From NCBI RefSeq assembly GCF_010015445.1, contig NC_053116.1:40693095-40757094 (forward strand): DNA of 64,000 bases, given 5' to 3'. The first letter of the stretch is position 1. Each line of letters opens with the position of its first letter. Made by a program: the position numbers and the translations under genes. Shown here in pieces: positions 1 to 12,699 of this stretch. The DNA is from Perca fluviatilis (Eukaryota; Chordata; Actinopteri; Perciformes; Percidae). The notes beneath the pieces were generated by a model that saw only the letters and a program-made list of their open reading frames with translations, searched no databases and was not told where the DNA came from.

Positions 1-230
1 AAGTTAGTCATGAGATTTGTTCTGTGTCTGAAACATCTTCTAAACTAAAATACTAAATATTTACAGCTTCCAGCTTCTTCAATATCAAGATTTGAGGATT
101 TTTATTTGTCACATTTGGTCATAAATAAAGATATAAAAGTGTAATTGAGGGGGAAAATGCCAAAATGAAATAAAGACCTTTTTAAGAGTGAATTTTCAAA
201 TATAAATGTTTTTTTTAAATAGTGTGAATG
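1..230 (+). repeat. Distal 3'-flank module of the lectin duplication unit
   Basis: This stretch closely matches 39,040-39,245 and 55,365-55,520, which lie 2.8-4.2 kb beyond the stop codons of CTL-2 and CTL-3. Shared landmarks are the 'acatcttctaaactaaaa' run and the 'ttacagcttccagcttcttc' run. It also resembles a degenerate lectin 3'UTR. Its position at the left edge implies that another lectin unit ends just outside the window; that is an inference. Confidence 0.7.
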
Positions 231-481
231 TTGATAACTATCTGTCTCAAAGCAACAAGATGACCTCTTCTTGTTAAACTGTTATGTTAGAGTCATTTTA
301 ACTTTATCCACTCAAACAACATGTCTACAGCACCAGCAGAGGGACTTCAGGACACTTTAAGGTTTTAGACTGGGACCAGAACCAGCAGAGTGCAGCCAAT
401 CAGCTCTCCCAGGGGTCACCTAGCTATCACTATGACAACCACTTTATCAAACACACCTGCTGCTTTTTCAACCATGACAGC

Positions 482-547
482 ACTTTTGTCTACCTGTCTG
501 TCTGTCTTATCTGTCTGTCTGCCTGCCTGTCTGTCTGCCTGTCTGTT
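482..547. repeat. (CTGT/CTGC)n tetranucleotide microsatellite
   Basis: Irregular run of CTGT, CTGC and CTTAT units directly left of the inverted 5'-flank copy at 547-765. Confidence 0.85.
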
Positions 548-764
548 GAACTGACTTTCTACGTTTACATCAACCTCCTAACTGCACTTTCATGCAAAGC
601 TGTTCCCAGGAACAATAACTTGAAGGGAGAAATAATTTGCCTGTCAGGCTTAAAGTCCTCTATGCATGAATTCAGCAGTTTTACATTTTACATTAAAGAA
701 ATACTTATTTTAATACATTGTATACTTTTCTTCCAGGGCAGCATTTCAGGCTCACCAAGACATG

Positions 765-765
<1 letters not shown>
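547..765 (-). repeat. Inverted copy of the CTL-1 5'-flanking segment
   Basis: Reverse complement of 5,195-5,402, the segment just upstream of the CTL-1 5'UTR. The match is nearly perfect over about 215 bp, with only scattered substitutions. A second partial copy in the same orientation follows at 860-1,005, separated by a GT microsatellite. Confidence 0.85.

Positions 766-766
<1 letters not shown>

Positions 767-855
<89 letters not shown>
767..855. repeat. (GT)n microsatellite
   Basis: About 44 uninterrupted GT units between two copies of the same flanking repeat. The Cys/Val reading frames across it are artefacts of the repeat. Confidence 0.98.
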
Positions 856-857
<2 letters not shown>

Positions 858-859
858 AG

Positions 860-1005
860 ACTTAAAGTTCTCTATGCATGAATTCAGCAGTTTTGCATGT
901 TACATTAGTGTAATACTTATTTTAATACATTATACACTTTTCTTCCAAGGCAGCATTTCAGGCTCACCAATGTCTTATTGCTTTAACCCCGGGGCTTACA
1001 GATCA
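860..1005 (-). repeat. Second partial inverted copy of the CTL-1 5' flank
   Basis: Reverse complement of about 5,161-5,310. It extends further than the first copy, into the 'aaccccggggctta' segment matching 5,161-5,185. It is more diverged than 547-765. Confidence 0.8.
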
Positions 1006-3293
1006 TAATGACTGATAATATATGTTTGCTTATTCTCTACTGAATCACTGAATTTCTATTTTTGGTTTGATGGTTCAAACATGACGAGGCTTCCTCACAT
1101 CTGACTACAGCCACATCAAATCGAGAACATCTGACAGAACAGCTGACTACATTGTGATTGTTGTTAGTTGTCATGCTGATAACATGCGTCAGTGTCGCAG
1201 CTCGCTGGGAAGAGAGCGCCAGACGCTTGGATGTGATAGTACGTGTCCATTCAGCGTTCGAATTACGTAGCAGCCAGAGGGAGTCGAGCTCGCGTAAAGT
1301 GAGCACTGGCTCCCATGAAAGCAACAAAATCAAAAATCTGAGGGGGTCTCTCATATCTGAAGATGTCTGCCATATGTGTTAAACAGCGCTCAATATCCAT
1401 CCCTGTGCGGTCTCTTTCCATTAAAGACATTAAATTAAAATATAAAATATAGGCTATATGGGACGTAGACCTGAGCCTACCCTACGCTCATGAACACAGC
1501 ATGACTGCACTTCACCACAACACCACTAGGCTGTGTGAGCCAACCGCATACGATCGATTTGACAGCACTCGCAAGTCTGAAGAAGTCACCTTGCTCTTAG
1601 CTTAATGTGCTTTTGAGGTAATTACCATATAGTTTCATATATTTTGAAACACCTGTCAGCAATACAATGCAATCTCTGATGGCGGAATATTCAGTGAATG
1701 GGCTACCTGACAACATCTCAGTGCAAATTCCAAAATTGTTCGTCTATTTATTTCCACGGTTCAACACACGAGACGACTGAACACCCAGATGTTGTTATCA
1801 CTACGTGTACATTATAAGACTAGACTAACATTTGGCTGTGCAATGGCTTTATTCATTTCTGCCAGTTAGTGCATTTTCCCTGTTGTATAAGTTAAAGACT
1901 AAATGACACTGATCTGGTCTGGTTCAAATGAGTTACATTTTATTTCATTGCGAAATTTTAATGAAATATTACAATCAATAATATGTTGAAATTAATTAAA
2001 AGCAATCCATTTCTGTAAAAAAAAAGAAATCTCTCTGTCTGTTGTGTGCGTGCCAAGTTAAAGCCTAGGCCTACCGTGCGCATATACTGCGCAAAAGAGC
2101 CACTCGTGCCTAGGCTATTAAATTGTATGTGCGGGGTGTGGCAAATTTTTTTTATGAGATAGAGAGACTGTTGAGTAAAATAAAGTTGTAACAGTGCTGA
2201 TTTTAATAACCATGTATGTTTTATGTTTTAAGTAATAAATTGTATGCTGCAACCGGGTTATGAAAATAGGAATGAATGTATATGACTTTAAAGAATAGGT
2301 CCAGACTGATCTGGTTATCACAATCACCACCTTTTGTCTCTGTAAACAATAGGTAAAGACAGACCCTTCCTCTCCCCCTCTCTTCCTGTCTTTGATTAAA
2401 TTGATTAGGTTAAAACCAACTATTATCATATAAAGAGAAACCTTCTGCCATACAGCAGGAAATAATCTTCTGCCTCTATCAGTCTCCAACCCCCTGGTAC
2501 TTTAGTCTGGGTTAGGACAATACAATGTTAATTCCTGTAAACTTGTAAAGACTCGACATCTGCATGATAGAACCTATTGATCTGTGGGTACAAATGACCC
2601 CTAGGGGGCAGAGTTTAGAGTCCTTCCTAATTGGACAGCGAAGAAACCAACAAGATGCGGCCTACTTGTCACCATGCCAACAAAGAGCCTATGAGGGAGG
2701 CTTTTACTCACAAAGGAGAAAAGTAATCGCCCCTGGGATTGGAGGAATAAAGCAGGGGGGCAACCGTGATTCGCGTCGAAATAGATGTGGAAACTTGAGG
2801 GTTAAGCAACTATTTTCAAGGCCCGCTGCAGCGTAATTCTCTGTATTTTGACTTATCATTTTTATTAATAAATCTTTGTGTTAACCCTTCATTTGGACCT
2901 AGCCTCTCCTTCTTCAGAGATTCTGAAACACGTAGAATCTCTACAAGACCCTTTTAAAGACAAAAAGATAATTTGAGCACTGTGTCCATTGTCAGCATCA
3001 TTTCCATGCTTCACATTCATTTCTATTGGAGCAGCCATGCAATGCATTCTGGGAGCAAGTCGCCCGCTCCTCAGTTGCAAAAAGTTGAATCCAGCCAACT
3101 TTATGCAAATGAGGATTGGCCAGCTTGGCTCGCCGCCTCTCAAAATCTGACGAAAGTCTTTTAAACTGACTGACAGATTCAGCAACTGCACGGCCTATTT
3201 CTCAATTAAAATGTTTTCAGAAACAGGCTTCTGCACGCTCTCTGCCTCGTCATGGTACTACTCCACTAACGATTGTCTGTTACTGTAAAGTCA
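1006..3293. other. Intergenic sequence without a recognisable gene
   Basis: Short open frames here show no recognisable domain and no supporting splice structure. The right part (about 2,400-2,960) has an AATAAA near 2,868 followed by a T/C-rich stretch and could be an old LTR or retroelement 3' end. I could not define TG/CA termini or a target-site duplication. Nothing else is supported. Confidence 0.4.
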
Positions 3294-3301
3294 GTTTATA
3301 C

Positions 3302-3891
3302 CATATGTGTCAAACTCGAGGCCCGCGGGCCAAATCCGGCCTGTTGTAGATTTAGATCCGGCCCGTATATAAATTTGGGTTCACAATAGATTTTGGAACC
3401 GCCCGGTTGTGCACCAAACGAAAAACACAAGAAAGTGTTTTTAAACTGCAGTTACCTGACATTCAAAGCAGAATTTGGGCAGATTTGCCGACTCTGAGAA
3501 TCAGAAACTCCCCCAGAAGAAGCAGCAGAGAAAGTTTTCATATTCAGGCTGAGAAACAGGTTGTTGTTTAAAAAAAATGGTATAATTGTTTTGCTTGATT
3601 TGCTAAATTCTCTGATGGCTAAGGAACTCTTTTGAAGACTTTTGTAGGGCTTCATGTCAACAAAAATGCGACAAAAAGCAACAAATTTACAAAAAGGTGA
3701 CAAACGTCTGAGAAAGCCACAAAAAAGTCTGAAGAAAAACAACAAAAATTAGGAAAAAAGCTAGAAAATGTAAAAAAAAAAAGTGACATGCAGTAACAAA
3801 AAGCACGTTGATATAACTCTCCATATCTGGCCCTTGGTGGGATTCTCTTTATCCAGTGTGGCCCTCTGGGAAACTGAGTTTGACACCCATG
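3302..3891. mobile_element. Non-autonomous hAT element (GTGTCAAACTC family)
   Basis: Starts CATATGTGTCAAACTC and ends GAGTTTGACACCCATG, imperfect terminal inverted repeats of the widespread vertebrate hAT type. It is flanked by a perfect 8-bp target duplication GTTTATAC (3,294-3,301 and 3,892-3,899). No transposase frame survives. A sister copy lies at 7,854-8,343. Confidence 0.88.
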
Positions 3892-4046
3892 GTTTATACT
3901 GAGGTAAACTCGTGGTAATAGAAAGGCAGAGTGCACACAGCAGGGTGTTCGACGCACCCCAGTTTCAGTTTAAAATAACATGTTGCTACGTTTTGTCGGG
4001 GCTGAACGTAGCCCAGATTGGATCCATGAAAAGCGCAGCTTTTGTC

Positions 4047-4202
4047 TGTGTGTGTGTATGTGTATGCGTGTATGTGTGTAATTAATGTGTGTGTGTACAT
4101 GTGCGTGTAATGTGATAATATTATTAATGCGTATGTAAATGCGTGTGTGTGTATTATGTGCGATAATGCGTGTGTGTGTGTGTGTATGTATTATGCGTAA
4201 TG

Positions 4203-4240
<38 letters not shown>

Positions 4241-4246
4241 TGTACG

Positions 4247-4332
<86 letters not shown>
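4047..4332. repeat. Compound (GT)n-(GA)n microsatellite
   Basis: Interrupted GT/GTAT/GC tracts to about 4,280, then an uninterrupted GA run to 4,332. The long predicted proteins on either strand here are simple-repeat artefacts. Confidence 0.95.
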
Positions 4333-4336
<4 letters not shown>

Positions 4337-4895
4337 CGAAAACATTTTTGTGTTGTCTTTTTTGTCAACGATATTGCATGTTGATACCACCCCAGTCATG
4401 ATGGCGGTCCCGACTCGTCATTATTATCGTTAACAAAGTTAACACAATTCGTGTTCATTTCCATATGGGCTTAGAGGCTTGGCGGTTAACGTTGAAGTAG
4501 GCTATGGATTTGATTCAGAGCGTTATTTTTATATATTTATTATATTATTAGTATTCTAACTGGATGATACAGAAGACAAACCATTTTGTGGAATGATGCA
4601 TCATCATGTGATATTTGCAACGATGCGACTCAAAAACATTGTCTGGTAGCCTGCCTATAAGTGGCATCACGCTCTGTCTGCCACTTGTTGTCTGTAGCTG
4701 GTTGTGCTTTGCATGTGTGGGATTCTGAAACCTCCTTAAATTCAGGAATTGTCGTTTGTTTATTCAAAATCGAAGACAGTCCAATGTAGTGATGCTTTGC
4801 ACATTTTTGTGGGTCTGAGGCTGCTGTTTTTGACCCTCTCTATGTCTGGTCCTGCGCTGTGCTCAGTCAGTGTGCAGTGTAAGAGGGTGTGTGGC
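4333..4895. other. Unassigned intergenic sequence
   Basis: No coding exon, RNA gene or clear element boundary seen. AT-rich with short frames only. Confidence 0.4.
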
Positions 4896-5162
4896 CAACG
4901 GCTACGGCGACAAAAGCCAATGTGTGCTTCTTTTATTGATATACATTTAACGATATCTTTTGCCTTTGTAATCCAAACAATGTCAACAACTTGGCACTGC
5001 CCGTAGCAAGACACCTGTCAAGTTTGAAATCCATCGGACTAACGGTTCGAGAGATATGCGCATAACACAAAGACAGAGACACACACACACACAAACACAC
5101 ACACAAACACACACACAGACAGACAGATGTTCCTGTAATGTATAGATAGATAGTAGATAGAT
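4896..5162 (+). repeat. Dispersed repeat 3' end with CA and TAGA tail
   Basis: Contains 'caagtttgaaatccatcgga', nearly the same phrase found inside the GGGCCC-type element near 57,050. It ends in (CA)n at 5,079-5,116 and (TAGA)n at 5,143-5,162. Interspersed-repeat origin is likely; the class is not determined. Confidence 0.55.
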
Positions 5163-5402
5163 AAGCCCAGGGGTTAAAACAATAAACCCTTAGTGAGCCT
5201 GAAATCCTGCCTTGGAAGAAAAGTATACAATGTATTAAAATAAGTATTTATTTAATGTAAAATGTAAAACTGCTGAATTCATGCATAGAGAACTTTAAGC
5301 CTGACAGGCAAATTATTTTTCCCTTCAAGTTATTGTTCCTGAGAACAACTTTGCATGAAAGTGCAGTTAGGAGGTTGATGTAAACATAGAAAGTCAGTTC
5401 AC
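5161..5402 (+). repeat. CTL-1 proximal 5' flank (partner of inverted copies)
   Basis: Immediately upstream of the CTL-1 5'UTR. Its reverse complement occurs at 547-765 and 860-1,005, forming an inverted repeat with a roughly 4.4-kb loop. It may hold the CTL-1 promoter; no convincing TATA box is visible. Confidence 0.75.
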
Positions 5403-5456
5403 CAGCTGCACATCTGCAGTCAGACCCAGACGGAGAGGACCAGAGAAGAGACGAGG

Positions 5457-5499
5457 ATGGAGAGACTTCTTCTGACCACCATCATCATCGCTGGGGCAG
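5457..5499 (+). CDS. CTL-1 exon 1 (signal peptide)
   Basis: ATG follows a purine-rich 5'UTR (GAGACGAGG-ATG) and encodes a hydrophobic leader of 14 codons plus one base. Donor GTAAGG, phase 1. The leader differs from the MDKLLLLIMAAS of CTL-2 and CTL-3, so exon 1 of this copy has a separate history. Confidence 0.82.
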
Positions 5500-8400
5500 G
5501 TAAGGCTTCATATAGATTTTGTAATTAGTTATTCACATGTTTATGTATATTAGCTGTATACAACTTTTCCCTATCAAGATCAATGAGTAAACTTTAATAT
5601 CCTTAAATGGGGCAATCCTTTCTGCAGCCAGCAGAGAACAGAAGACAGCATCCCATAGACAACATAACATACATTCATATTCCATAGTCCAACGGGACAA
5701 ATTACATCAAGGTATTAATGAGACCAAACAACGCCAACAGGTACAAATGAGCTCTTCCATCATTTGGTACTACTAAGTAGTTGCAGTTAAACTGACTGTT
5801 TACCGTTCTAAATTAATGCTTTAGGGCTCTACTCTGGCAGAGGCCAGTAACTCCTGATAATCAGGAACATGCTGAATATGCGGCTGCAGAATTACACAGA
5901 TTTTTCATAAACTTGTGTTTTGAAAAGGTTTAGAGACAGAATATCAGAGCAGGGCTGAACAAGAAATCCCTTTTATATCGTCATCATGGTATCTATTTGT
6001 ATTTAAATGCTCTGCATAGTTCTTCAGAAGTCTACCTTCAAACAGTTGAAACAGTATCTAAAAGTACTGACTAAACAGTTAAAAAATATAGTGGAGAAAT
6101 ATTAAATCTGCTCTATATGTGTGTCTGTCCCTACAGGGCTGAGTGCTGTCTCATCAGCTGCTGGACTTCAGTACTATCTTGTTTATGACAGGAAGAACTT
6201 TACTGAAGCCCAAAGATACTGCAGAGAGAAACACACAGACCTGGCCACTGTAGACAGCATGGAGGTTATGAAGATCCTGACCAACACGGCAGATTTAGAC
6301 ATGTTCTACTCCAACAACAGCTACGTGAGTTCATCACTTACTGTATATTAAAATAACAAACTGATCTCTTAAAGTCCAGTATGAACAGCAGGAATGACTA
6401 CAGAGAGCAAAACCTGTTTCAATGCTCATATGGGCACCTGGATATTGTTTTTAGACTGACTTGAACATTTTTGAACTTGTCTTTTACGCCTATTTTTCAC
6501 GTGATACGCAAGCGTGTTGGAAGCGTTTCCAGGCAACATCGAATACGAAAAGATGTTTATATGTCATTTAGAAACAAATACATTTAATAAATGGGGAATT
6601 ACTGGAATTGTTGGGTCTTTGTAAATTATAGAGTGTGGTCTAGACCTACTCTATCTGTAAAGTGTCTCGAGATAACTCTTGTTTTGAATTGATACTATAA
6701 ATACAATTGAATTGAATTAAATGACATTTAAAATGACAGTTTGTCTCTAGGTTTTGAATGTAAATGTAGGGCTATCAAACAATACATTTTTTCTTAATTG
6801 CAATTAATCGCTGAATTTCTATAGTTATTCACAATTAATAGCATGTTTTATCACATGATTAAAATTCTATTATTATGCATTTCAGAACTGTTTTGAAGTA
6901 CATATTAACAATGGAAAGCAATTATTATCAGTGTATCTTGATTGGGAATCAAATGAATGCAAAGAAAGTTACTTTATGAACTTGACTTTAAGATTTGTAT
7001 TTGTTTATTATTTCTCCCATTTCGCAAGAGCTGTAGTAAATATTTTGGATTTGGTTTCATCCGCAGGTCGGCGACTAGCACTCTCCAAAATAGTGCTTTG
7101 CCTGAGCCCACTAGCATCAACCTGAGTCACGTTAACTGTACTATGCTTAGCTCGTAGGTGGTAGCTCAAGCTTGACGTGCATTGGTGATATTTTAATTCG
7201 GCTTTACACATTGTGCATATGGCTTTCGACTTGTCTACTGAGCCGTCCGGGAGTTTTGGAAAGTAAAAATTGCCATTCAGAATTGTGTTTTCTGCTGTCT
7301 TTCTCCATCATGTCTGCAGCCTGCAGCAGGAGGATGTTACAAGGAAGTATGGCAGCTTGATGATAAGTAAAGTTGCGGCAAAGGGTCGCATTGCGATTAA
7401 CGCGTTAATGCTGACAGTCCTAGTTTTGACATAAATGCAGATATAAATGTAATTTTTTTTAAATTATAATAAATAATTATAGATTTTCTAAAATGTCACC
7501 TGTCAATCCAGAAGGAAATATTCTCCAGCCTATTTTGCCATCAACACTGCCGACGTTGTCTTTGCTGTAATCAGATCAGTATATATTTATGTTTATGGGA
7601 AACATACATGTGTACAGACAAGGCTAGCAGCAGCGCCACATCAGACACGTTCCTGGTGTGTAAAGACGTAGAAAACCCCACGCAGCTGACACGCAACAGA
7701 CACACCACGCTCACGCTACATAGCCAGTGTGCAGGAGCCATAAGGGTTTTACTGTACAAACTGAAACTCTGCGGTGAAAGATGAGCCAAAGCAAACGAAA
7801 ACTCCTGTAATAAAGTTGTAGAGGATCAGACTGATAGTATCAAGACTGTAGATCACGTGTCGAACTCAAGGCCCATGGGCCGAACCCGGCCTCTGGCAGG
7901 TTTTGATCCGGCCCACATATCAATTTAGGTTCACAATAAATGTTGGCCCGCCTAATTGTGCACCAAAACAAAAAGACAGGAAACTACACGACACTTGGAG
8001 CAGAATTTGGTAGATTTGCCGATTTTAAGACACCCAGAAATTCCCACAGAAACAGAGAGTTTTTGAAATTAAAACAGGTTGTTTGACTTTTAAAATGTAA
8101 TCTTTGTTTTGCTTGATTTGCTAAATTCTAAGATTTCTAAGGAACTATTTGCTGCCATTTTTAGGACTTTGTGTGGACCAAACTGTAAGTGAGAAGACTA
8201 TATAATGAGACATGGAATAATACAGTCCAAGATATTTGACTTTTTGAAATAAAGGCATGACAATAAACTCTATATATCTGGCCCTTGGTGCAATTCTCCT
8301 TTTCCAGTGTGGCCCCTTAGTGAAGTTGAGTTTGACACCCCTGCTGTAGATGGAAAGTTTAAATGTAAAAATATTGCCTTAACCAAAGTTAGAGCAGAGT

Positions 8401-11400
8401 CTGAATTCTTTATATCACAATCAAACATTGCTTTCAGAAAGCCTGGATAGGACTGTACGATGACTATGTCCACAACCCCTGGATGTGGTCACTGTCAGAT
8501 GCAAGTTTCTACAAACCTGGGGAGACAGAGTTCAGACGATGGTACCCTGGACAACCGGACGCTAGAGACCTTGAAACAGCCTGCACACAGATGGGTTATG
8601 ATCAAACATGGTCTGACTATAAATGTGAATTGCGATGGGCTGCAGTCTGCATGGATGTCAGAGGTGAGAATATTAACTTTTGAAGTTTCCCTTGTCTGCC
8701 TATCTTGCCTCTTTAATTTAATTTAATTATTTGGGCTTCTGTAGTATCAGTCAATCATCGCATGTACATGAAAAGCTTTTAACGGTTTTGTACAAAAACG
8801 TATGCACACCCAATCTTAAGATATCGTCTGAAATTAGGCTGCTGCCTAATGTTTAGCGATCTTTACGGTTAAATTTAGCCGAGAAAAGGTAACTGTGAGC
8901 CAGGTACAGAGCACCGTAAGGCAACGGGCCTATCAGACGCCGTTACAGTTGAGTTAAGCCGACAAAAAGTGAGGTCACAACTAACAAAGGACAATTCCGG
9001 CACAAAATGAACCCAAGGGTTAAAAACACATGTGTACTGAGTCGACCATTCTCTGGGACATGTTTTCATGCTAATCCAATGTGTCTCTAGCTTTAAACAA
9101 GCTACCGCAAACCGATGGTTAGCTGCTACCGCTAGCTTTCGGGGCAGAGGTTAAATCGCTATTTTATACTACTTTTATACCAACTTTTCAAAAACAAAAA
9201 AGTTGTTTGACTGCTCCAAGATGGCGCCTGCTCGTATATGTGAATGCTACTGTCTTTATAATCTCCTTTTTAAATAAACTGTGTACATTTACAAAGTTCT
9301 CAATGCTTCGGTTTACATTTAGGGACCCATGTTATGCTACCGTGGAGGTGTAGTGATATTTTGAGCCTTAGTTAGTGGCGTAGAAATAGAGATTTCTTTT
9401 TACTTTACCCTCTAATTAGCGGTTGGTGGTAGCTTGTTTAAAGCTAGAGACACATTAGATTAGCATAAAAACAAATCCCAGAGAACGGTCGATTCGGTAC
9501 ACATATGTTGTTAACCCCTGGGTTCAGTTTGCGCCAGAATTGTCCTTTAAGATTGGAAAAAAAGATTATGGTTTGGATTAAAATACCTTGGGACACGATC
9601 ACCTGTTTCCTGGGTGAAAGTCTTGTGTTTTTATCCTTAACTTCTTCCCAACCCAGTCCCACGTCAGTTCGTGATGGCATTACGAAATTAAATCTAGTAG
9701 AACGTGATACCCTCACGTTATTTTGAAGATTTACGTGTTGGGGTCACGTTTTTTATACTAATGTATTTCAATGAGAAGTATCTTACATAATCACAGCACG
9801 AAACTTTCTGCCAGTCGGCTGCAGCAGAGAAGCTGGATACAGCTTTGATATTATTGGTATTTCTAGCCCAATAATCGCTGTTTTAATCAACATTTATTCA
9901 CCAGATCTTATCACGGTTTATATGTATTTCTTTTAATGTTATTATGTCGGTCTATTTCGGCCAGGGAAGCTGGATTGCTTTGTGGTTTATTGATATTTTT
10001 TAAACTATAACGCTACATCTTTCAACATGTATTTAGCGGTGATTCACTTATTTATACTTGCAATTGCATAACAGACCGTTGCAAGTATAACACAGCGTTG
10101 CCATGCATAGCAGAGCGTTGCCATGGACGCAGTTCTGTTCCCTCTGGAGGAGAGCTATCAACCGATCCGCTGAAAGAAGACTGGTGTCCTGATCACCCCG
10201 TCGTTGTTGTAGTCGCTATAACAACGCTCTACATGATCCCTAACGTACATTGAAGTGATACAGGCGTTAAAGACCCGCTGATCGCTGTCTGATTCTGTGA
10301 ATGAATGCCCGCATTGCATCGTGGGACATCGGCTTTGAATGCGCCCTACTCGCTCATATCGTAACCTACTGTTCTGTCTTATTTACTGAAATATTTCACT
10401 GGTAATAAGACCGAAATAATATTATTAAAATAAAGAAATGCATACCATGATAACAGCTACATACATGTTGAAAGATGTAGCGTTATAGTTTAAAAAATAT
10501 CAATAAACAACAAAGCAATCCAGCTTCCCTGGCCGAAATAGACCGAAATAATAACATTAAAAGAAATACATATAAACCGTGATAAGATCTGGTGAATAAA
10601 TGTTGATTAAAACAGCGATTATTGGGCTAAAAATACCAATAATATCAAAGCTGTATCCAGCTTCTCTGCTGCAGCCCGACTGGCAGAAAGTTTCGTGCTG
10701 TGATTATGTAAGATACTTCTCATTGAAATACATTAGTATAAAAAACGTGACCCCAACACGTAAATCTTCAAAATAACATGAGGGTATCACGTTCTAATAG
10801 ATTTAATTTCGTAATGCCATCACGAACTGACGTGAGACTGCTTCTTCCAGGACATGAACACCTGTTTCCTGGGTGAAAGTCTTGTGTTTTCTCCTTAACT
10901 TCTTCCAGGACATGAACACCTGTTTCCTGGGTGAAAGTCTTGTGTTTTCTCCTTAACTTCTTCCAGGACATGAACACCTGTTTCCTGGGTGAAAGTCTTG
11001 TGTTTTCTCCTTAACTTCTCCAGGACATGAACACCTGTTTCCTGGGTGAAAGTCTTGTGTTTTCTCCTTAACTGTTAGGCTGGGCTGCCTGGATTCAAGC
11101 GCAGACACGGAAAAGGTCAGAACAGGTATTGAGGTTTATTGAACAAAAAACAAATGAGTGGTGCAGGTGCTGGATATCCCCTGGGGCTGAGAGCGGGCAG
11201 ACAGGTGAGAGGCAGGATCGGGAAAAGAACAAGGCTCAGATAGGCAGACTGGGCTTCCAGGGCGGTAGTGGAAATCTGGACACAAAAACACAAAAAGTCA
11301 AAACTAGGCTTGCAACAGGTATACAAAAAAGGCAGTCTTTCAAAAACACTGAGGCTGGCAGTAGCGAGTGTTACCACTTGGGTGAACGGACGATCTGGCA

Positions 11401-12656
11401 GAGACTGGTTGGAAGGCTGGGGTTTTATAACAGGAGTGGTGATTGCTGGATGTGAATCAGGTGAACAGGAAGCCACAGGTGTCTTGACGAGGAGGGAGAG
11501 AGAGCCAGGAGCACCACACCCACTCAGCACATGACAGACAACACAAAAAAAGGAAGAGGGGAGAGGGAAACAGACAGCACCATGACATTAACTTCTTCCA
11601 GGACATGAACACCTGTTTCCTGGGTGAAAGTCTTGTGTTTTAGGAGCCAAATATCCCCCCCGACCTCCTTCCTACGAGGATCTTCACACTCTTATACAGC
11701 AGCAGTCAATGTGCTGCTGACAGTAATATATATATATATACACACACACACATCTGGAATATATACCAAATACTGAGCTTTACTTTATATATGCATGAAT
11801 GCTTCATGAGAACAGGCTGAACACACTATATTTGTACCTTTCATTCATACATTAGTATGGAGAGAGATGCATTGTTTCCTGAGGACACCACCAGCAGCGG
11901 ACATAATATACAGGTGCTGGTCATATAATTAGAATATCATCAAAAAGTTGATTTATTTCAGTAATTCCATTGAAAAAGTGAAACTTGTATATTATATTCA
12001 TTCATTACACACAGACTGATGTATTTCAGTGTTTATTTCTTTTAATTTTGATGATTATAACTGACAACTATTGAAAATCCCAAATTCAGTATCTCAGAAA
12101 ATTAGAATATTGTGAAAAGGTTCAATATCGAAGACACCTGGTGCCACACTCTAATCAGCTAATTAACTCAAAACACCTGCAAAGGCCTTTAAATGGTCTC
12201 TCAGGGCGTTTTCACACATGAAAGTCCGAACCAAGGTTCATGTTTTTGTTACATTGTATACATTTGATCCGGTAAGTTTTGGTTTCACACTGCAGTTTTG
12301 CAAGCGCACTAAAGATCTCTACGTGACAAAACTACGTCCTGCCGTCATCACATACGTGAGCTGCGTCTCCAGATACTTAGAACTGATTGGTTTGTTGACG
12401 TCTTCCCCGTCCTCTGTCGTATCTCTCTCTGGGTCCGAGTTTTGGCTATTCAACTGACGCTGCTCTCCCCTAGTGCCGCGGCTCTTTTGTTTTGTTTTGT
12501 GATGTAGAGAAGCAAGACACGGGAACTTTCTTTCTGGAGCATTTATTCAGAGACAAACTGAAACCTACACTTTACATTTACTACCACTTAACAAATAAAC
12601 TGCTGATGTATTCTCTGCTCTGATAGCCGACAGCTGTCTGCTCTGAGCGCATTTAC

Positions 12657-12699
<43 letters not shown>

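Noticed and set aside
1037..1382. Overlapping 105-aa and 74-aa frames on both strands
   Set aside because: No homology, both strands open by chance; no splice context.
8875..9069. Minus-strand short frame
   Set aside because: Falls in the foldback MITE region; no support.
9654..10840. Certain hAT assignment of the palindrome
   Set aside because: The CAG ends fit, but the CTTCTTCC copies do not abut the left terminus exactly and also belong to the minisatellite unit.
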